Shown here: positions 49,901 through 62,514 of the stretch, piece by piece
How the letters are laid out: every line of letters begins with the position of its first letter
Position numbering within the stretch: the stretch's first letter is position 1
Source: Paramyrothecium sp. XJ0827
Lineage: Eukaryota > Ascomycota > Sordariomycetes > Hypocreales > Stachybotryaceae
DNA length: 64,000 nucleotides
Assembly: GCA_020881915.1 (NCBI GenBank)
Contig: JAJFPB010000003.1
Location: forward strand, 3,224,001 to 3,288,000
Direction: 5' to 3'
The notes under the pieces: generated by a model
What the model was told of the DNA's origin: nothing
Databases searched by the model: none
Seen by the model: only the letters and a program-made list of their open reading frames with translations
Made by a program: the position numbers and the translations under genes

Positions 49901-52900
49901 AGGTTGGGGCCCCTGGTGGCATGGGCGAGCTTGCAAGGGACTCAGCCTGGTTGCCTGTGCACGGAATTTATTCCAGAAGGGTATCGCCATCGCCAGTGTC
50001 GCGTTTGTCGCGAGCGAGAGCCGAAAGGTCTTGAGCATGAGAAGGAGAAGCCATGTAGATTAATTTTAAAGACGCTCGACTCTTCAGGAAGATCCGGATT
50101 GCTGAACTCCCTCCAACCACATTTGCAATGGTTCTAACGCAATGTCCGAAGTTGGTCGTTAGGTTTGACTGTTGCACTTCTGCCCGGCTCGTTAGCAAGT
50201 CCCATGTGCCGGTAAACGTCAGTCGGTGTACTGTCACTAGAGAGGCACAGTCCTGAAATCATTTCATGGCGTTCGGGGTGAGCTAGGGGGACAACGAGCC
50301 TGGGACTTTGACAAATAGGGCTCGATCGTGCAAGCCGCTGCCAGGTTTACGCACCCTGGGCGCAAAAGTGACGCATGTGGCATCAAGCCTCTGTCTTTCT
50401 CAGCTTCCAAAAACTACAACGTGGTATTGCGGCAACACTCATCGCGTTGGTTTCATGTAGCCGTGGCCGCGGGACTGAAAGTGATTCCCCGGGATTCTGC
50501 TTTGAGGTACGTCGCAGGGCGTCTGCTTGACGTCTCGGTAGCGGAGGAAAAGTCTTGGAGGAGGTGTGCGCCATGACAAAAGGGGTGGGGTGAATGAAGG
50601 AAACGGGCGCCTCCCCCCCCCTGACCGACATTTTCCTGCACCAAGTGGACCGGAGGAGACCGGCGAAGGATGCCGCTGCAGGAGGGGAAATTAGAGATCC
50701 ATCACCTTAGATATCAGCTCATTACCGGTCTAATCCAGTCTGATTGGACTAGTTGCAAAAGCGCAGCCGTTATTGCGCCTATGCAGGTGCTAAACCGCTT
50801 GAGGCATTGCTCGCGGGGACGAAGGAGCATGGAAATTTTGCTGCAATTAGTCTCCATCCGTAATGTACCTTATCACTCGACATTTGCGTCTCGATGCTCC
50901 TCAGGGCAAGAGAGTTTTCAGTTCATTCATGCATGCATGCAACAAGGGTGTCGAGGTCGATCTTGGAGGGTTGTCCCGCTCTAGGGTGGAAGAGAAACCA
51001 GGAGGGTTGGCCCCCCCGGACCAGGTATGGCTGCTTGATGCTACCACATCCATTGGCGTCAAGATGCCGCTGCAAGACTCGGTTTTCTTGGATTTGACGA
51101 GGATGCTGGTAGACAACGGGGCAGCACCGAGGGACTGGAAACGCAGCACCCAAGCATGGCGCGGTAGGGCTGGGCCCCAATCTAATGTCAGGATGCGAAG
51201 AGGGGTTTCGTGATACCAGGCCGCCCGGTGCCTGCTGTCAATCCAGTCATGGGGGGGGGGGCCCATCTGCCGGTCCAGGATCACTGCAGTCTTGTGCAGG
51301 AAGCCAGGTCGCAGCTGTCGGAAACGTGGAGTGCTAATTCGATGGTAGTATAGTTGGTGTGTTGAACCATCGAAAAGCGTACCAACTTGAACTCGCCAGG
51401 CCAAGATCCGAGTATATTTGAATTCGGCCGGCTTAATTGATGATAATGCACACTACCTTAGTCGCGTAGAAGGCATTGCTCAGCAGATAGTGACAGTGAC
51501 AACGCGCTAACACTCTCCAGGAAGTAGCGTTACTTCGCAATCAGAGGTGGGCAACCTGCCCGTCCGTACTTGAAGCACCTGATTACTACGTGCTCCATAC
51601 CACCACATGGACTATTTGCTCTGCGGCCCAGTTGACAGCGAATCGGCCTCGGTATTGGGTGCTACGGCGCCCAAGATGGTGGTGTCCTGAGGTGGCATCA
51701 TGCACCTACAACCACACAGTGGCGCCGTTGGTCCGTCCTGGGTTATGACGGTGGCGGTGGCAGATGGGCTCCCATTCCGTCCCTATGGATGGCTCCTGTG
51801 CGCCGTCCGTCAAATCCGCCGGCTGAGCCTTAAGTCGGCTTGGAATTTGAGCCCTGCTGGTTGGCGTGGCTGAAGGCCTGTCAGTTTACCCGTCGCCGGA
51901 CTCGGGAAATTTTAGCGCAAACATGTGCAGCTTCCCAGCCACTATACCACCAGCATAGTCCAATATTCGGATCCAATTCAAGGTCGGATATAGGCTGCGG
52001 TATGTGAAAACCCAAGTCACGGGCTCTGAATTGTGGACGCCGTGATGTACAAAAGTGACTACCTGAGAGAAATGACTTGTTCACCGCTGAATTTTCGCTG
52101 TACGTCGGTTGCTGAGTGCACCTCTTGGCCGAGACAACATTGTCTTGGCGCAGGGCGCTTACGATGTGGATTTCCCAATTGAATCATCAATCGGGCTTAA
52201 AGCACATTGGGGTCATCCGAGGGCAGCTAGATGAACACGTGCGCATCCTTTCCTCGAGACGAACTGTGTACTTAGTCCATGTCCCGTCTTTGAATGTCTA
52301 TGCAGAGTACTCAATCAGGTTTCTGTAAGTTCCTGGCCTGCGTGTGCCCGCCAGCAGTATGGTTCGTGGATAGATTGAGATATTCGCGGGCGGGAATGTG
52401 TCGTTAGTGGGTACCTAGAAGACGGCGCTGATATAACCCATAGCTGCGTCTCGGTTGGGTCATCTCTTCTATCCAGCCAAGAGTGCGGGATCGCAGCGTA
52501 AAGAATGAGACGTTGAATCGTGACTGGCAGTTTGTGAAGCAGATCATTCGTTGAGCTATTGGGAAGGTTTGCAGCACAACCCTGGTTCAGCAGTACCCCC
52601 TTGGCTCGCGGCGCACAGGGAAGAGCCCGCCCGTCCGGGAGGTTGCGGGTTTAGCATGGTGAGCCTGTCATTGTCAAGCTGCCAGGGCGGTTCTGCACAA
52701 TGTTGCAAGGATCCTCGTTACCCACTACCCGAGTTGGCGGTCTCGCCATCCTTGTTAACCGTGCCGCTGCTGGCTAGCCGTTGACACTGGCCGTTGCGAG
52801 CCTGGACGTTGGACTAGCTCGGGACTGGGAGGGGTAACCCGGTGTGTGCATTAGCGTGTGGAAGCATGAAAGTGAGGGCCGCATTCGACTTCTCGAACGT

Positions 52901-53138
52901 GCGCCATGCGTCGGGCGGACGGTTACAGTAGATGCCTTGTGAAGTACCTCACAGCCCGGTGTGGGCGCTTGTGTGTGTGTGTGTGTTGCAAATTATGCGA
53001 GTTCATCAACCGAAGGGCCACCTGCGTCGGCGCTTGTGTGTTTTTAGACGGATCGAGGAAGGCGGTAAGGGGGATGCACTTGGTTCGAATCTCATCTTGC
53101 ATGGCATTCCCAGCGGTGTGCCTGCAAGTGTAGAGGCG

Positions 53139-53159
53139 AGGTGAGGTGAGGTGAGGTGA
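53139..53159 (+). repeat. (GAGGT)n pentamer repeat
   Basis: About four tandem GAGGT units inside the long gene-poor region, immediately followed by AAGGTAGGTACCTTA and TACCTACC words. The pentamer resembles the core of the dispersed AGGTA word. Confidence 0.8.
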
Positions 53160-53876
53160 ATTGAGCTAAGGTAGGTACCTTATCTTGCCACTCTGACCCA
53201 GTACCTACCTTCAGGTAGCACCGGAGCGGAAGACGCTCTGCTCACTGGCTTACCTCAGGCATCAGTTTGGCCGAAATAGGAAAACCCCGACGAACGCGCA
53301 GCAATACCCAGGTTAAGGTATTTGACCCGAGACCGGGGCGGAAACTTTACAGCGAATTACAAGTCATCTGGTGCAATTGAAATGGTGGCATGCACTCGCT
53401 GTACAGTACAAGAGTACAATTGTAGCTGTATCTTGCGCTGCCACCAATCAAAGTGTCGCCGACCATCGTAAGTCGCGACCCCCATCCACTACATCGGACG
53501 TCATGTATTGTGAAGGAGAGGGCGATGCGGCGATTGAGAGGTGATCTTCCCCATAATGATGCAATGTTCTTGGTGGCAGAAGCGAATGTTGCCAGCTCCT
53601 GCATACTATGACGAAGGATCCTAGGCCGAGCCTCTTCCATTGACATACGGTACGCAACAAGCCTGTCTCAATCCCACATGGCAGACCTGGGCGTTCCATG
53701 TTGACGCTAGCATTTGGAGTCTCAGGGTCTCCCTGGGTGCAAGTGCGAGACATCGGCTCAGCGCATGTATTATTGCGTGACCTTTGGAGGCGGACCGGTC
53801 AAGTCAAGAACGATAATAGTAGCAAACACTAACCAAACACTCACCATTCCCTGCTTCACGCCTCCCACATTGAAGA

Positions 53877-53935
53877 ATTTTATTTTATTTTATTTTTAGG
53901 GGTGGAACAAATAAATTATTATTTTAAATTGTCCA
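53877..53935. repeat. AT-rich TTTTA tract
   Basis: A local AT-rich island with three TTTTA units and further A/T runs, within otherwise GC-balanced DNA. No coding potential. Confidence 0.65.
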
Positions 53936-56900
53936 AGTCATCGGATCCACGCCCAAATGCGATTCCGAGGTACTTGACGGGTGAGAAGAGGTCGTCCGCG
54001 TCTTAATCCTACAACTATAATGCCTCCACCCAAAGGACATTAGGTGCGGTATGCACTTTGGGTACCCGCTTGGGTACCAAGTAGCTCTAGGCGGAAAAGC
54101 CTAGAGGTACGTGGATGTAGCCACCACAAGGGGTGCCGTAGGGTATGTACCTCGCATCAAACTGATTGGGATTCCCAATAATTGTCACGTTCGGTTGGTG
54201 AGGTACCCGAGTGCTGGCTGTGAAGATGTCATGTCTGTCGTGACGTTGGCAGTCTTCAGCCATTACGCGCCCTACTTCAAGTGCAGCTGACTGGGATGAT
54301 ACAATCAAGCTTTCGCGTCTCCAAGTGGCTGAATCCCTCCCATTTTCAACCTAGCTTATTGTTGGTTCCCGCCCGTCCTCAACGGTCACGCTGCCACAAG
54401 AAAGCCAAACGCCCCCCCTCAGTCCCAAAAGGGAAAACCCCCCAATCCGCCCAGCTTGATGCGCCACGACGGGATGAGCCACCTGACTTGGGTCTTAGTC
54501 TCAGGAACCAAAAGTTTAGGCAAGTAACTTACTTGGTAAACAGTCGAGCTAGTGCGGGCCTTGGCTACGAGAATGAAAAGAACCCAAACCTCCCGATAAT
54601 GGCCGCATGGAGCCTTCTCGACCCGGGATTGCGAGGGACTGGGCCTGCACTGGAATTTGATCGAACTCTCGTCCGCCCCCCAGTACCGTGGTTCGCGGCC
54701 AAATCACACACGAGTCTGCGGGTACTTTGTACTGGTGCGTAATTTATAGGATGAACGTGCTCCCCGTGGTTCGGAGTTGACGGAAAGCCCGTGCAGCCAT
54801 CTGAAATGGTGACCCCATCCCAGGCTGGCCGCTAGATCCTCTTGATTAGCCAAGATCCCTGCTGTGTCAGCTCTAACTCTTTTTGACCTAGGGTGAAGAA
54901 AATAGCAATCTCGTTGTGACCGGCAAAAGGGGCGACGTTCACTACCAACACTCTGGTTTGTCCATGGGACCGACATGTACCGATTCGGGTATGGTTACAA
55001 CACGAACCGTGCCACTTGGCCCTCATCTGACGTTACCTCACCCTCCTCCTGCTCCCATGCCGTAGGTAGGTAGTTCGCACACTACGTCCATTGGCAGGCA
55101 AAACGGAAGGACCTGATTTATCTACCGAGCAGGTACTTGATCGTCCATGGATAAGTGATAGGAGTGGGCAGTAGGGACAGGTACTCCTTAGCCGACCTCA
55201 GAAGCACTCTGGGCCAAGTGTACCGCTTGTACGGGGGTGCTAATATCTTGATCAGACGCGCTCGCGACGGCCACCCATCCGCCGCCTGCTTCAATCATGC
55301 TTTCGCGCATCCACTTATATATCGTCATTGCAACTCATTTCCCTGATCGTATTCTCCCACTTGCGACGCGCAGATGTCCTTTCTTGCTGATAATCGTTCT
55401 TCGTTCCATATCCTCTTAGCCTCGGCCACGTTGTAAGCAGACCGGCTGACAGAGACATGCAACGTTGTTGAGACCATAATCACCTAAACATCCCACAGCC
55501 TGGGTCTTCCCGTTTCGACTTGAGTCAAGGTATGCAGTTCAAGTTCCAGCCACAATGACCCCCATCCTGTTCCAATACATTGCCTATAGCATTTGCACCA
55601 GACGTTGTTAGGCGGACCCTCACCACACCAAATGGCTTGCCTATTGATGCTTGCGTGAATTGCATGAACTAATCTGCAGCTCAGGACGCACGTCCAGCCT
55701 TCCAGGGACCGCCAGTATACCCTCGAGCATCGCTTGAACGCGCCTTAAATTTTTTCTCGTTAAGCAGTTCAGTCCTTGGGGAGCCATTAGGCCAAACTTT
55801 TATTGACCACCGATCTTGTCGTCCCGCGTCGGTCAACTCTCAACGCCGCACTTACTTGCCCTGATTCACGCCAGAGTGCTGAACGTCTCCAAGCACGACT
55901 CTGCAGAGCCGCACCGACGCTCATTCATTTGTCGCCAAAAGGTACGTGTCCATGGGTGCAATCTACTCAAATACGGCATTTGGTGTTGTCCGTTCCCCTT
56001 CTCGATATTGTCCATGGTGCTCTTTCCTATTGTGCCAGTGTCTCGTCACAGCAGTGTTGAGCCTGGAATGGAAGATGCGATCATCTCAAGCACTTTGCCT
56101 ACTGTGTTGTCAAAGTGCAGTGGCGGAACCTCCATGTGCTACCACACTGGTTGTGAATCAAAGCCAATCTGAACATTCAACACCGTGACGGCGGGTGTAA
56201 CAGAGCTAACACAAGCCCAATAGCTCAAATTACACACTACTTCATCCCGCGTACCCAGCTTGACGCCGCAGGTGACTCCAATATCCGAACCATTCCTGCT
56301 TAAGCTCGCAAGGGATCGGCAGCTTTGGACTAAGCTCTCGAAAAGTAAGTTGACAGTCGTCAGACGCCTTCGTGCTCGGGGTTTCAACCAGCGTCCACCT
56401 CAGCGACGGTCAGACGGGCAGGGCAGAACAGGCCAATCCGGCAATATGTGGCAATTCGAGGTGAAATTACAACGATCATGCTGGCAGGCGCGCCGTGGGT
56501 GCCATCCAATGTCGCTCAGATCTAGATCAGTTGAGTCCGTGCTGCAGAAATGGCTAACGAGGTGGTTCACCAGCATCAACCCCGAAACGCTTCCGCAGAA
56601 CCCTGCTGTGTAACAGTCACAATGGCAACACATCGACAGCTTGCTGGGCATTACAAAGAAGACCCAATGTCTGAACACGTAGGTATCAGCTTTTCTTACC
56701 CTCCTCTTGCGAAGTTTCTGGCAACCCTCGGTGCCACGCCGTCTGTTCAAGTGAACCTACTTGGCCGAGTTTTATGAAGATCAACCTTGTCCAAGCGGCG
56801 TGGCACGTCTCAATCTGGTTAGTTCCAACGAATCGGTTGTACTCGATGACGGGAGCGACTCGACCTTGTCGAACTTAGAAGGCAAGCCCATCGCAAGCTT

Positions 56901-59353
56901 GCCCGGGACTGGACTCAAGGGTGGGCTTAGCCTAACTGCCGTTTCACCAGTGGCCGGGGGCGCTCGCATGGATAGGGGGTAGGGTGTCTTACCCAGCGGT
57001 AACGACGCCTCTGAGGGGGGCGTGCAGGCTGAGGCGGAACACCGCAGCCTTCTAGGCTCAGCTTTGTAGCCTTCTCCCAGGCCCACACCAGGCGAGCGCA
57101 GCGCAAGGCGCGCAAGATGCATCCGCTCTCAAATCAAAGTCTCCCCGAACGCAACAGTCCTTTCGTGTGGCGGAACCTCCACGCGCTCAAGTGGCGAGTG
57201 CGACCCGGCGAATACGATCGATGCCCACGGGCTCTCAATAACGCTCGACTGCGGGGCGTGCTGAGAAAGCGCGGAAGACGACCTTTTTCTCTTCACCTCT
57301 GGGGTACCGGCCTTCATCGGCCTCTGGCGGACGGGTTGGTGGAGAGGCGTGCAGTACGAAAGTCCCCTCGCCTCAAAGACGAGCCCGGCTCATTTCGCCT
57401 TTAGACGCGCTTAACTAAGGTGAATGCGTTTGCCTCCGGACCAGGCTTAAATCACCGAGCTAGTGGATCTCTCGCACTCGTCCAGCAAATAAGGCCATGC
57501 AAGCGGTGGGGACTCATCGCGGCCTTCTCCAATGATGGAGATTGCCCAAAAGTCGTCAGGACACCGACGCATCTGATTCACCTTTTTGGGCATCGCATCG
57601 ACCCGAGTTGGGGAATTACGAACTGTCTCCCCTATGCCTTCTCGAGCTTAGGCGCATCCTGCAGAGCGTCCTGCGTATCTATGCTATTCCCTTCGCCGTC
57701 AGAATGGCTCGAGTGAGCGTGTGCCGTATCCCTGATATGGGTCCTTTCGACTCGGGCGTCGTGTTCACCCGTTCTCGTCGTATCCGAGCCTTGGCCATTT
57801 CCATGCGGTCAACCAACCTTTTCTGGCTTTGACGAGCGCTCATCACACCACCCGAGGCTGCCCTTTTCCATGTGGCTATTTCGGAAGTTGACTTCGTCAT
57901 TGAAGACCTTTGGGCCCCGTCCTCGTCCTGGTCCTGGTCCTTCCGCAAGACGCGTTCCGACTCCCTTGTCCCTCGCGTCTGTCGAAGCCCGAATCCCTGG
58001 GTCTGGAGACAGCAGATACACGCGGGCGTTATGGCTGCCCACACCGCTCTGTGGGTCATTGGCCGACGCAAGGTGGTCACCATCCTGGCGCCATGCTGGC
58101 CTGATGGCTAGCCCCGGTCGTCTAGCCCCCCATTGGGCAGCTGCTCCTAGTCTGCGACCCCTGCTGATGAATCCATCGGTCATGTAATCAAACGCGACAA
58201 ACCCCTGTCACGTTTCTACCATGCGCCTGTCCCTTCCCAGCTATCGAGCTGCTCACCCCCGTCTCAACTTTTTTTTTTCTTTCCTTCTTCTCTTCTACTT
58301 GGAGCATGGATGCTCAATTTCATACTCCACACCCCACCCCCTTCATATCCCCTGCCTGCGAGTTGCAGTAGCGTGGTTTGGGAGGCACATGGAGGAGTGG
58401 TTGCGCACGTCTTACTGGGGACTTCTTTGGTCTCGTCTGGTTGCGTTTGCGCTTGGCCCCCTGACACTCATGCTTCCCCGAGATTCAAGGAACAGGGTAT
58501 AAGCAGTCCGACTGGCCAGGGGGGCTTGTCAACAGGCCAGCATGTCGTTCGACACTTCCTATCCCTATCCAAGTTGGATTGGGGCAGTCCAACCCTCCCC
58601 CATCCCGTCTCCCGCTGATGCTTCCCCCCACTGATGGTGGCATAGACTGGCGTACAACCATCGGTACGAGGCTGGACAGCTGCCAAACACCATCCGCCAG
58701 TCCCCACGAAGGCAAAGCACACGCCCCCCTTTCCCATATTATCCCACTTTCCATACCCACTTCGAATCCTACCATGGTCAATCCCATAATCTTGGTTCAA
58801 ATACCTGCTTCCCCTGCTCTCCTTCGCTTGCCCCCCCCCCCTTCATTGTCCGTCTGGCGCACCCACGCTCCGATCTTCATTGGGTTTTCAGTCCCCCGTC
58901 TCCCGCTGTCCCATATCTCATTGTACCTTTTCTGCTGTGCTCGTCCTAGCATAGATAGGGGAGATATAACGTGAGGGCCAAAAGGAAAACGAAGTAATTG
59001 CTTGGTGTTCCTGAACACTTTTCGTTCTTTTTTCCCCGGCATCCAACACAGTGGCTCCGTTTAGGCAGCACATATCAAAAGTCGAAGCGGTACCTCTCCC
59101 CCTTGCACTTCCATTTCTGATTGCCTTCAAGCCTCCGCTGCAGTACGCGAGAGCAAGGTTGCTGGTATCGGCATGGTCATTCTGGGCCTAGCACGCCTCA
59201 TCCTGGCAAGTCCAGTCATCACCAGGGGAGGTTGGCCCACTCCGCTGGAGCTCCCCCAACCTTGACAAGGAGAAAAATAAAACACCAACGCGTCCTGCCT
59301 CGAACTGTTTTCTTTGTCCAACTATAGAATTCATTCATGTTGATGTCTTACTG

Positions 59354-62300
59354 ATGGGTGTCCTCTCTATGCAGCATCATCCGCACCACCAGCAACAGGG
59401 TCCTCCGGCTTCCCAGCACTTGCACCACTCGCGACCCCCGAGTATTGTTCACCAGCAACATCACTCGCAAGCCCACCCGCCGCCGACCCAGCATCAGAGC
59501 GCGTACTCGTCAACGCACTCTCTTCCGCAAGCATATCAGTCTGGTAGTCAAACCACTGGTACGCAGGACAACCTCAACTACTACAACCACCCAAGCCCTT
59601 ACAGCACTCCCGGAAACACCAGCGGATACACATCCGCAGGTATGTTGGAACCTCCACTTGTGTTGCTCAAGGGTATACACCATGGTGCCTCGGATTCACT
59701 AACATGGATTGCCTAGAAGCCTCCGACATGATGGCCGCAATGCCGAGACCGCCTTACCCCCCAATGTCGTACCATACGCCGCAATCAAACTCACCCGCCT
59801 CTGTTGCCTCTCCCTCCCAGCATGACCAGCACAGGAGCATATACGGGCAACCGCCTTCGCAGCACATGCAGCAGTCCATGTACTACCAGCCCCCCCCTCA
59901 GTATCAGTCTATGCAGCACCAGCCGACGGCGTCGCCGTACGCCCAGCATGCGCAGCACCCTCAGCAAACGATGACATCTCAGCCGAACATGATGATGTCG
60001 CATGCCGGCCCTCAGAACCAGATGACGCAGCATGCGACCCAGCATGCGCAGGCTGGCATGACCGGCAGCCCTCGACCCAAGATTGAGCCTCAGGTGCCGC
60101 TACAGCTGCAGAAGCAACAACAGTCATCTCCCATGCCTCAAGGGCACCACCCACAGAACGGAAACCAGCTCCACAGCCCCGGCAGCGCAGCAGCCGCTGT
60201 CAACCCCAACGCGGCGCCTGGGCCGATTCCTGCTACCACTCCTTTAATAGTGAGACAGGATGGCAACGGCGTGCAGTGGATCGCTTTCGAGTACTCGAGG
60301 GACCGTGTCAAGATGGAGTACACCATCCGCTGCGATGTTGAATCCGTCAACATTGAGGAGCTGAGCCCCGAGTTCAAGCAGGAGAACTGTGTCTACCCCC
60401 GCGCTTGCTGCCCGAAGGAGCAGTACCGTGGAAACCGCTTAATGTACGAGACTGACTGCAACCGCGTGGGATGGGCTTTGGCACAGCTGAATCTGCCGCT
60501 GCGGGGCAAGCGCGGATTGATTCAGCGGGCTGTCGATAGTTGGCGCAACAGCAACCAAGATCCTCGCCTACGCAGCCGCAGGGTGCGCCGTTTGGCTAAG
60601 ATCAACAACCGCAAGTCTACTCCAGGACCTCATCCCGGCGCTCCTCACATGGCTGGTCCTGGCGGCCCACCAGGAATGCCTACTGGCCCAGGATCCATGG
60701 GTCCGGGGGCCGGAGCCCCCATGGGCAAACCTGCCCTGAGCAACATGGGTCAACCGCTGCACCACCACCACCCCGGAGCCCATCCTGATGGCAACAATCA
60801 GGGTGGCGACGAAGTCGGTATGTTCCACCAGATGTGATGAAGCTTCCTCGCATTTGCACTTGCAGCACCTCCCAGCACTTGCACTGCCCTTCGTTGCACC
60901 TACACATCACCGTACTTTGGACAACCACTGCTTTGTTTCGGCGAATGCTGTGTTTGAGTTTCCGATTTGATACCATCTGTCTCTGTTCTGCTCTCCTGTT
61001 TTCCTTTTCTCTTGCTTTGTCCCTCAAAAGCACTCTGCATCTTTGGACGCGCGCCTCTACACGTCTGTTGCGCACTTCTATGTTTGGGAATGGATTTGTA
61101 ACATTGTTCTTCCTGCTTCATGTTACCTAATTCGCACGCGTCTATCGTTGACCGGCGCAACTACACTGTCATCTGCACTACATGCCTTAATGGCGAAGAG
61201 GCAGAGTTTTTTTGGAACCTCTGGCGTCGCCCTCAATATCACTGCTAGCACAGTCATGTACAATATGATGAAGTCGCACGCACGCACACTTTTGTCCTCG
61301 CTCCTTGAGTTTTTCGTTTGGCTTCTTGATCCCCAGCCCAGCGCGCACGCCTTCTAGACGAATCCAATCCAATCTGCCCTGTGGGCTCTTCAAAGAGTTG
61401 GATTCGGCCATCAGGGGCTCCTTTTTCGGCCTCGCCAAGCGACATCCTTGCCAACCCCTCATCCCCCCTGCATCGTTCATTCCAGTACCTGGATGACACC
61501 CCTTGCTGCACGTGTTACCCCTGCTTGCGTCACTTGTCATCTCCACATACGGCTCACCCATGCCTCTCATGATCCCGGTCGATATCTCGAACTGCAGCTA
61601 ACCTGCCTCTCATGTAGCCGATGGTGACTCCTACGATGGCCATCACCACCACCACCCGGGTTCGGCCACCCAGCCTACCGCCTCGGGTGGTGACGACGTA
61701 AGACAAGCCCAGGTCTTCGCGGGGTACGGAGGCCATGCCTATCCCCCCCACGGTCCGGGAGGATCCATGTCTCATATGTCTCCTCACGCGGGAGGCGCCG
61801 TTCCCGCAAGACGCCACAGCCGAACCAACACTAATGAACCCCGTGACCTCTTCCCCGAGATCCCTGAGCCCAAGCGCCGCAAGTTTATCGTTGTAGAAGA
61901 TCAGGCCCGAGGTTCCCGCCTCCGCGTGCGAGCAACGCTCGAGGGTGCCAATACCGATGAGATCCCCGATAGCTTCCGTAAGGGTGCCAGTGTTTTCCCG
62001 CGCAGCTACTTCCCCCGGGAGATGCAGAGTCCGCCTCCCAGCCCCACGGGCTCGCGATTCTTTGGAGGCGATGACTCGGATGATGGCACTCAGGAAACGG
62101 AAGGTCGAGATGCCAGCCGTCGTGGCGCGAAACGGTTCCGAGCACAGATGGTCAAGGTCCCCATGGCAGAGTCCCAAGAAGTCGAAATCGCCATTCCCCG
62201 GACGAACAAGGCGACCCGAGGCAAGGAGGTTCGCCTGAACGAGCTCGGATATAGGATGGCTTGGCTCCAAAGTCGAGTCTTTGCTGGCAGGACTGTCTTC

Positions 62301-62514
62301 CTCCAGCGGGCCTGTAAGACTCCCATGAAACATTGAACCACATCAAGACACTGACGAGACATTTACAGTGGATAACTACCGCAGCAAGTATCGTGCCGCC
62401 CTTGAGAGCACGATGCAGGATGTTAAGACAGTCGCACCTCACTACGAGGCGCGACCCGGCAAGAGACGTTGGACCGACCGCCTGAAGCGAGACGACACTG
62501 GCGCGGAAGACTAA
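59354..62514 (+). CDS. Putative fungal regulatory protein with two related copies of a conserved (DUF8032-like) domain
   Basis: Model: exons 59354-59639, 59717-60817, 61618-62313 and 62369-62514, in phase, 742 residues. The N-terminal ~270 residues are His/Gln/Pro/Ser-rich, as in transcriptional regulators. Domain copy 1 (~276-392): GVQWIAFEYSRDRVKMEYTI, ENCVYPRACCPKEQY, GWALAQLNLPLRGKRGLIQR. A Pro/Gly/His linker follows. Copy 2 (~549-735): KRRKFIVVEDQARGSRLRVR, ASVFPRSYFPREM, YRMAWLQSRVFAGRTVFLQR, then RPGKRRWTDR. I recall this as a DUF8032-type fungal family but am unsure of the accession. A transcriptional or developmental role is inference. The intron between the copies is 800 nt. Sequence just before 59375 resembles an intron end (TACTGAT...TATGCAG), so the true first exon may lie upstream. 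Confidence 0.78.

Larger units (their letters stand above)
46936..59353. other. Long gene-poor region (~12.4 kb) upstream of the duplicated-domain regulator
   Basis: Only short ORFs occur, overlapping on several frames and both strands, with no recognisable domain, no paired splice sites joining protein-like exons, and no tRNA or rRNA. By eye the composition is not the AT-rich pattern of RIP-mutated repeats, and no transposase, reverse-transcriptase or integrase motif was seen. Simple-sequence patches: a TG run at ~52973-52986, a GAGGT run at ~53139-53159, TTTTA units at ~53879-53898, a poly-G run near 51248-51258 and a poly-C run near 58831-58842. AGGTA/TACCT words cluster at 53160-53220 and 54100-54140. 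The likeliest reading is a large cis-regulatory and/or non-coding-RNA region. Confidence 0.5.

Noticed and set aside
50901..51404. 167-codon minus-strand ORF in the gene-poor region
   Set aside because: Unrecognised, overlapped by plus-strand ORFs of similar quality, and runs through a poly-G/C tract; no evidence it is coding.
53085..53110. TTCGAATC as a possible tRNA T-loop
   Set aside because: No paired T-stem, acceptor stem or D-arm around it.
59066..59095. Possible U6 snRNA-like sequence (GGCAGCACATAT)
   Set aside because: The 12-base match to the U6 5' region is not followed by the invariant ACAGAGA box, so it is a coincidence.
46936..59353. Degenerate RIP-mutated transposon
   Set aside because: By eye the region is not strongly AT-rich or TpA-enriched and no transposase, reverse-transcriptase, integrase or terminal-repeat signature was found; a computed RIP index would be needed to exclude it fully.
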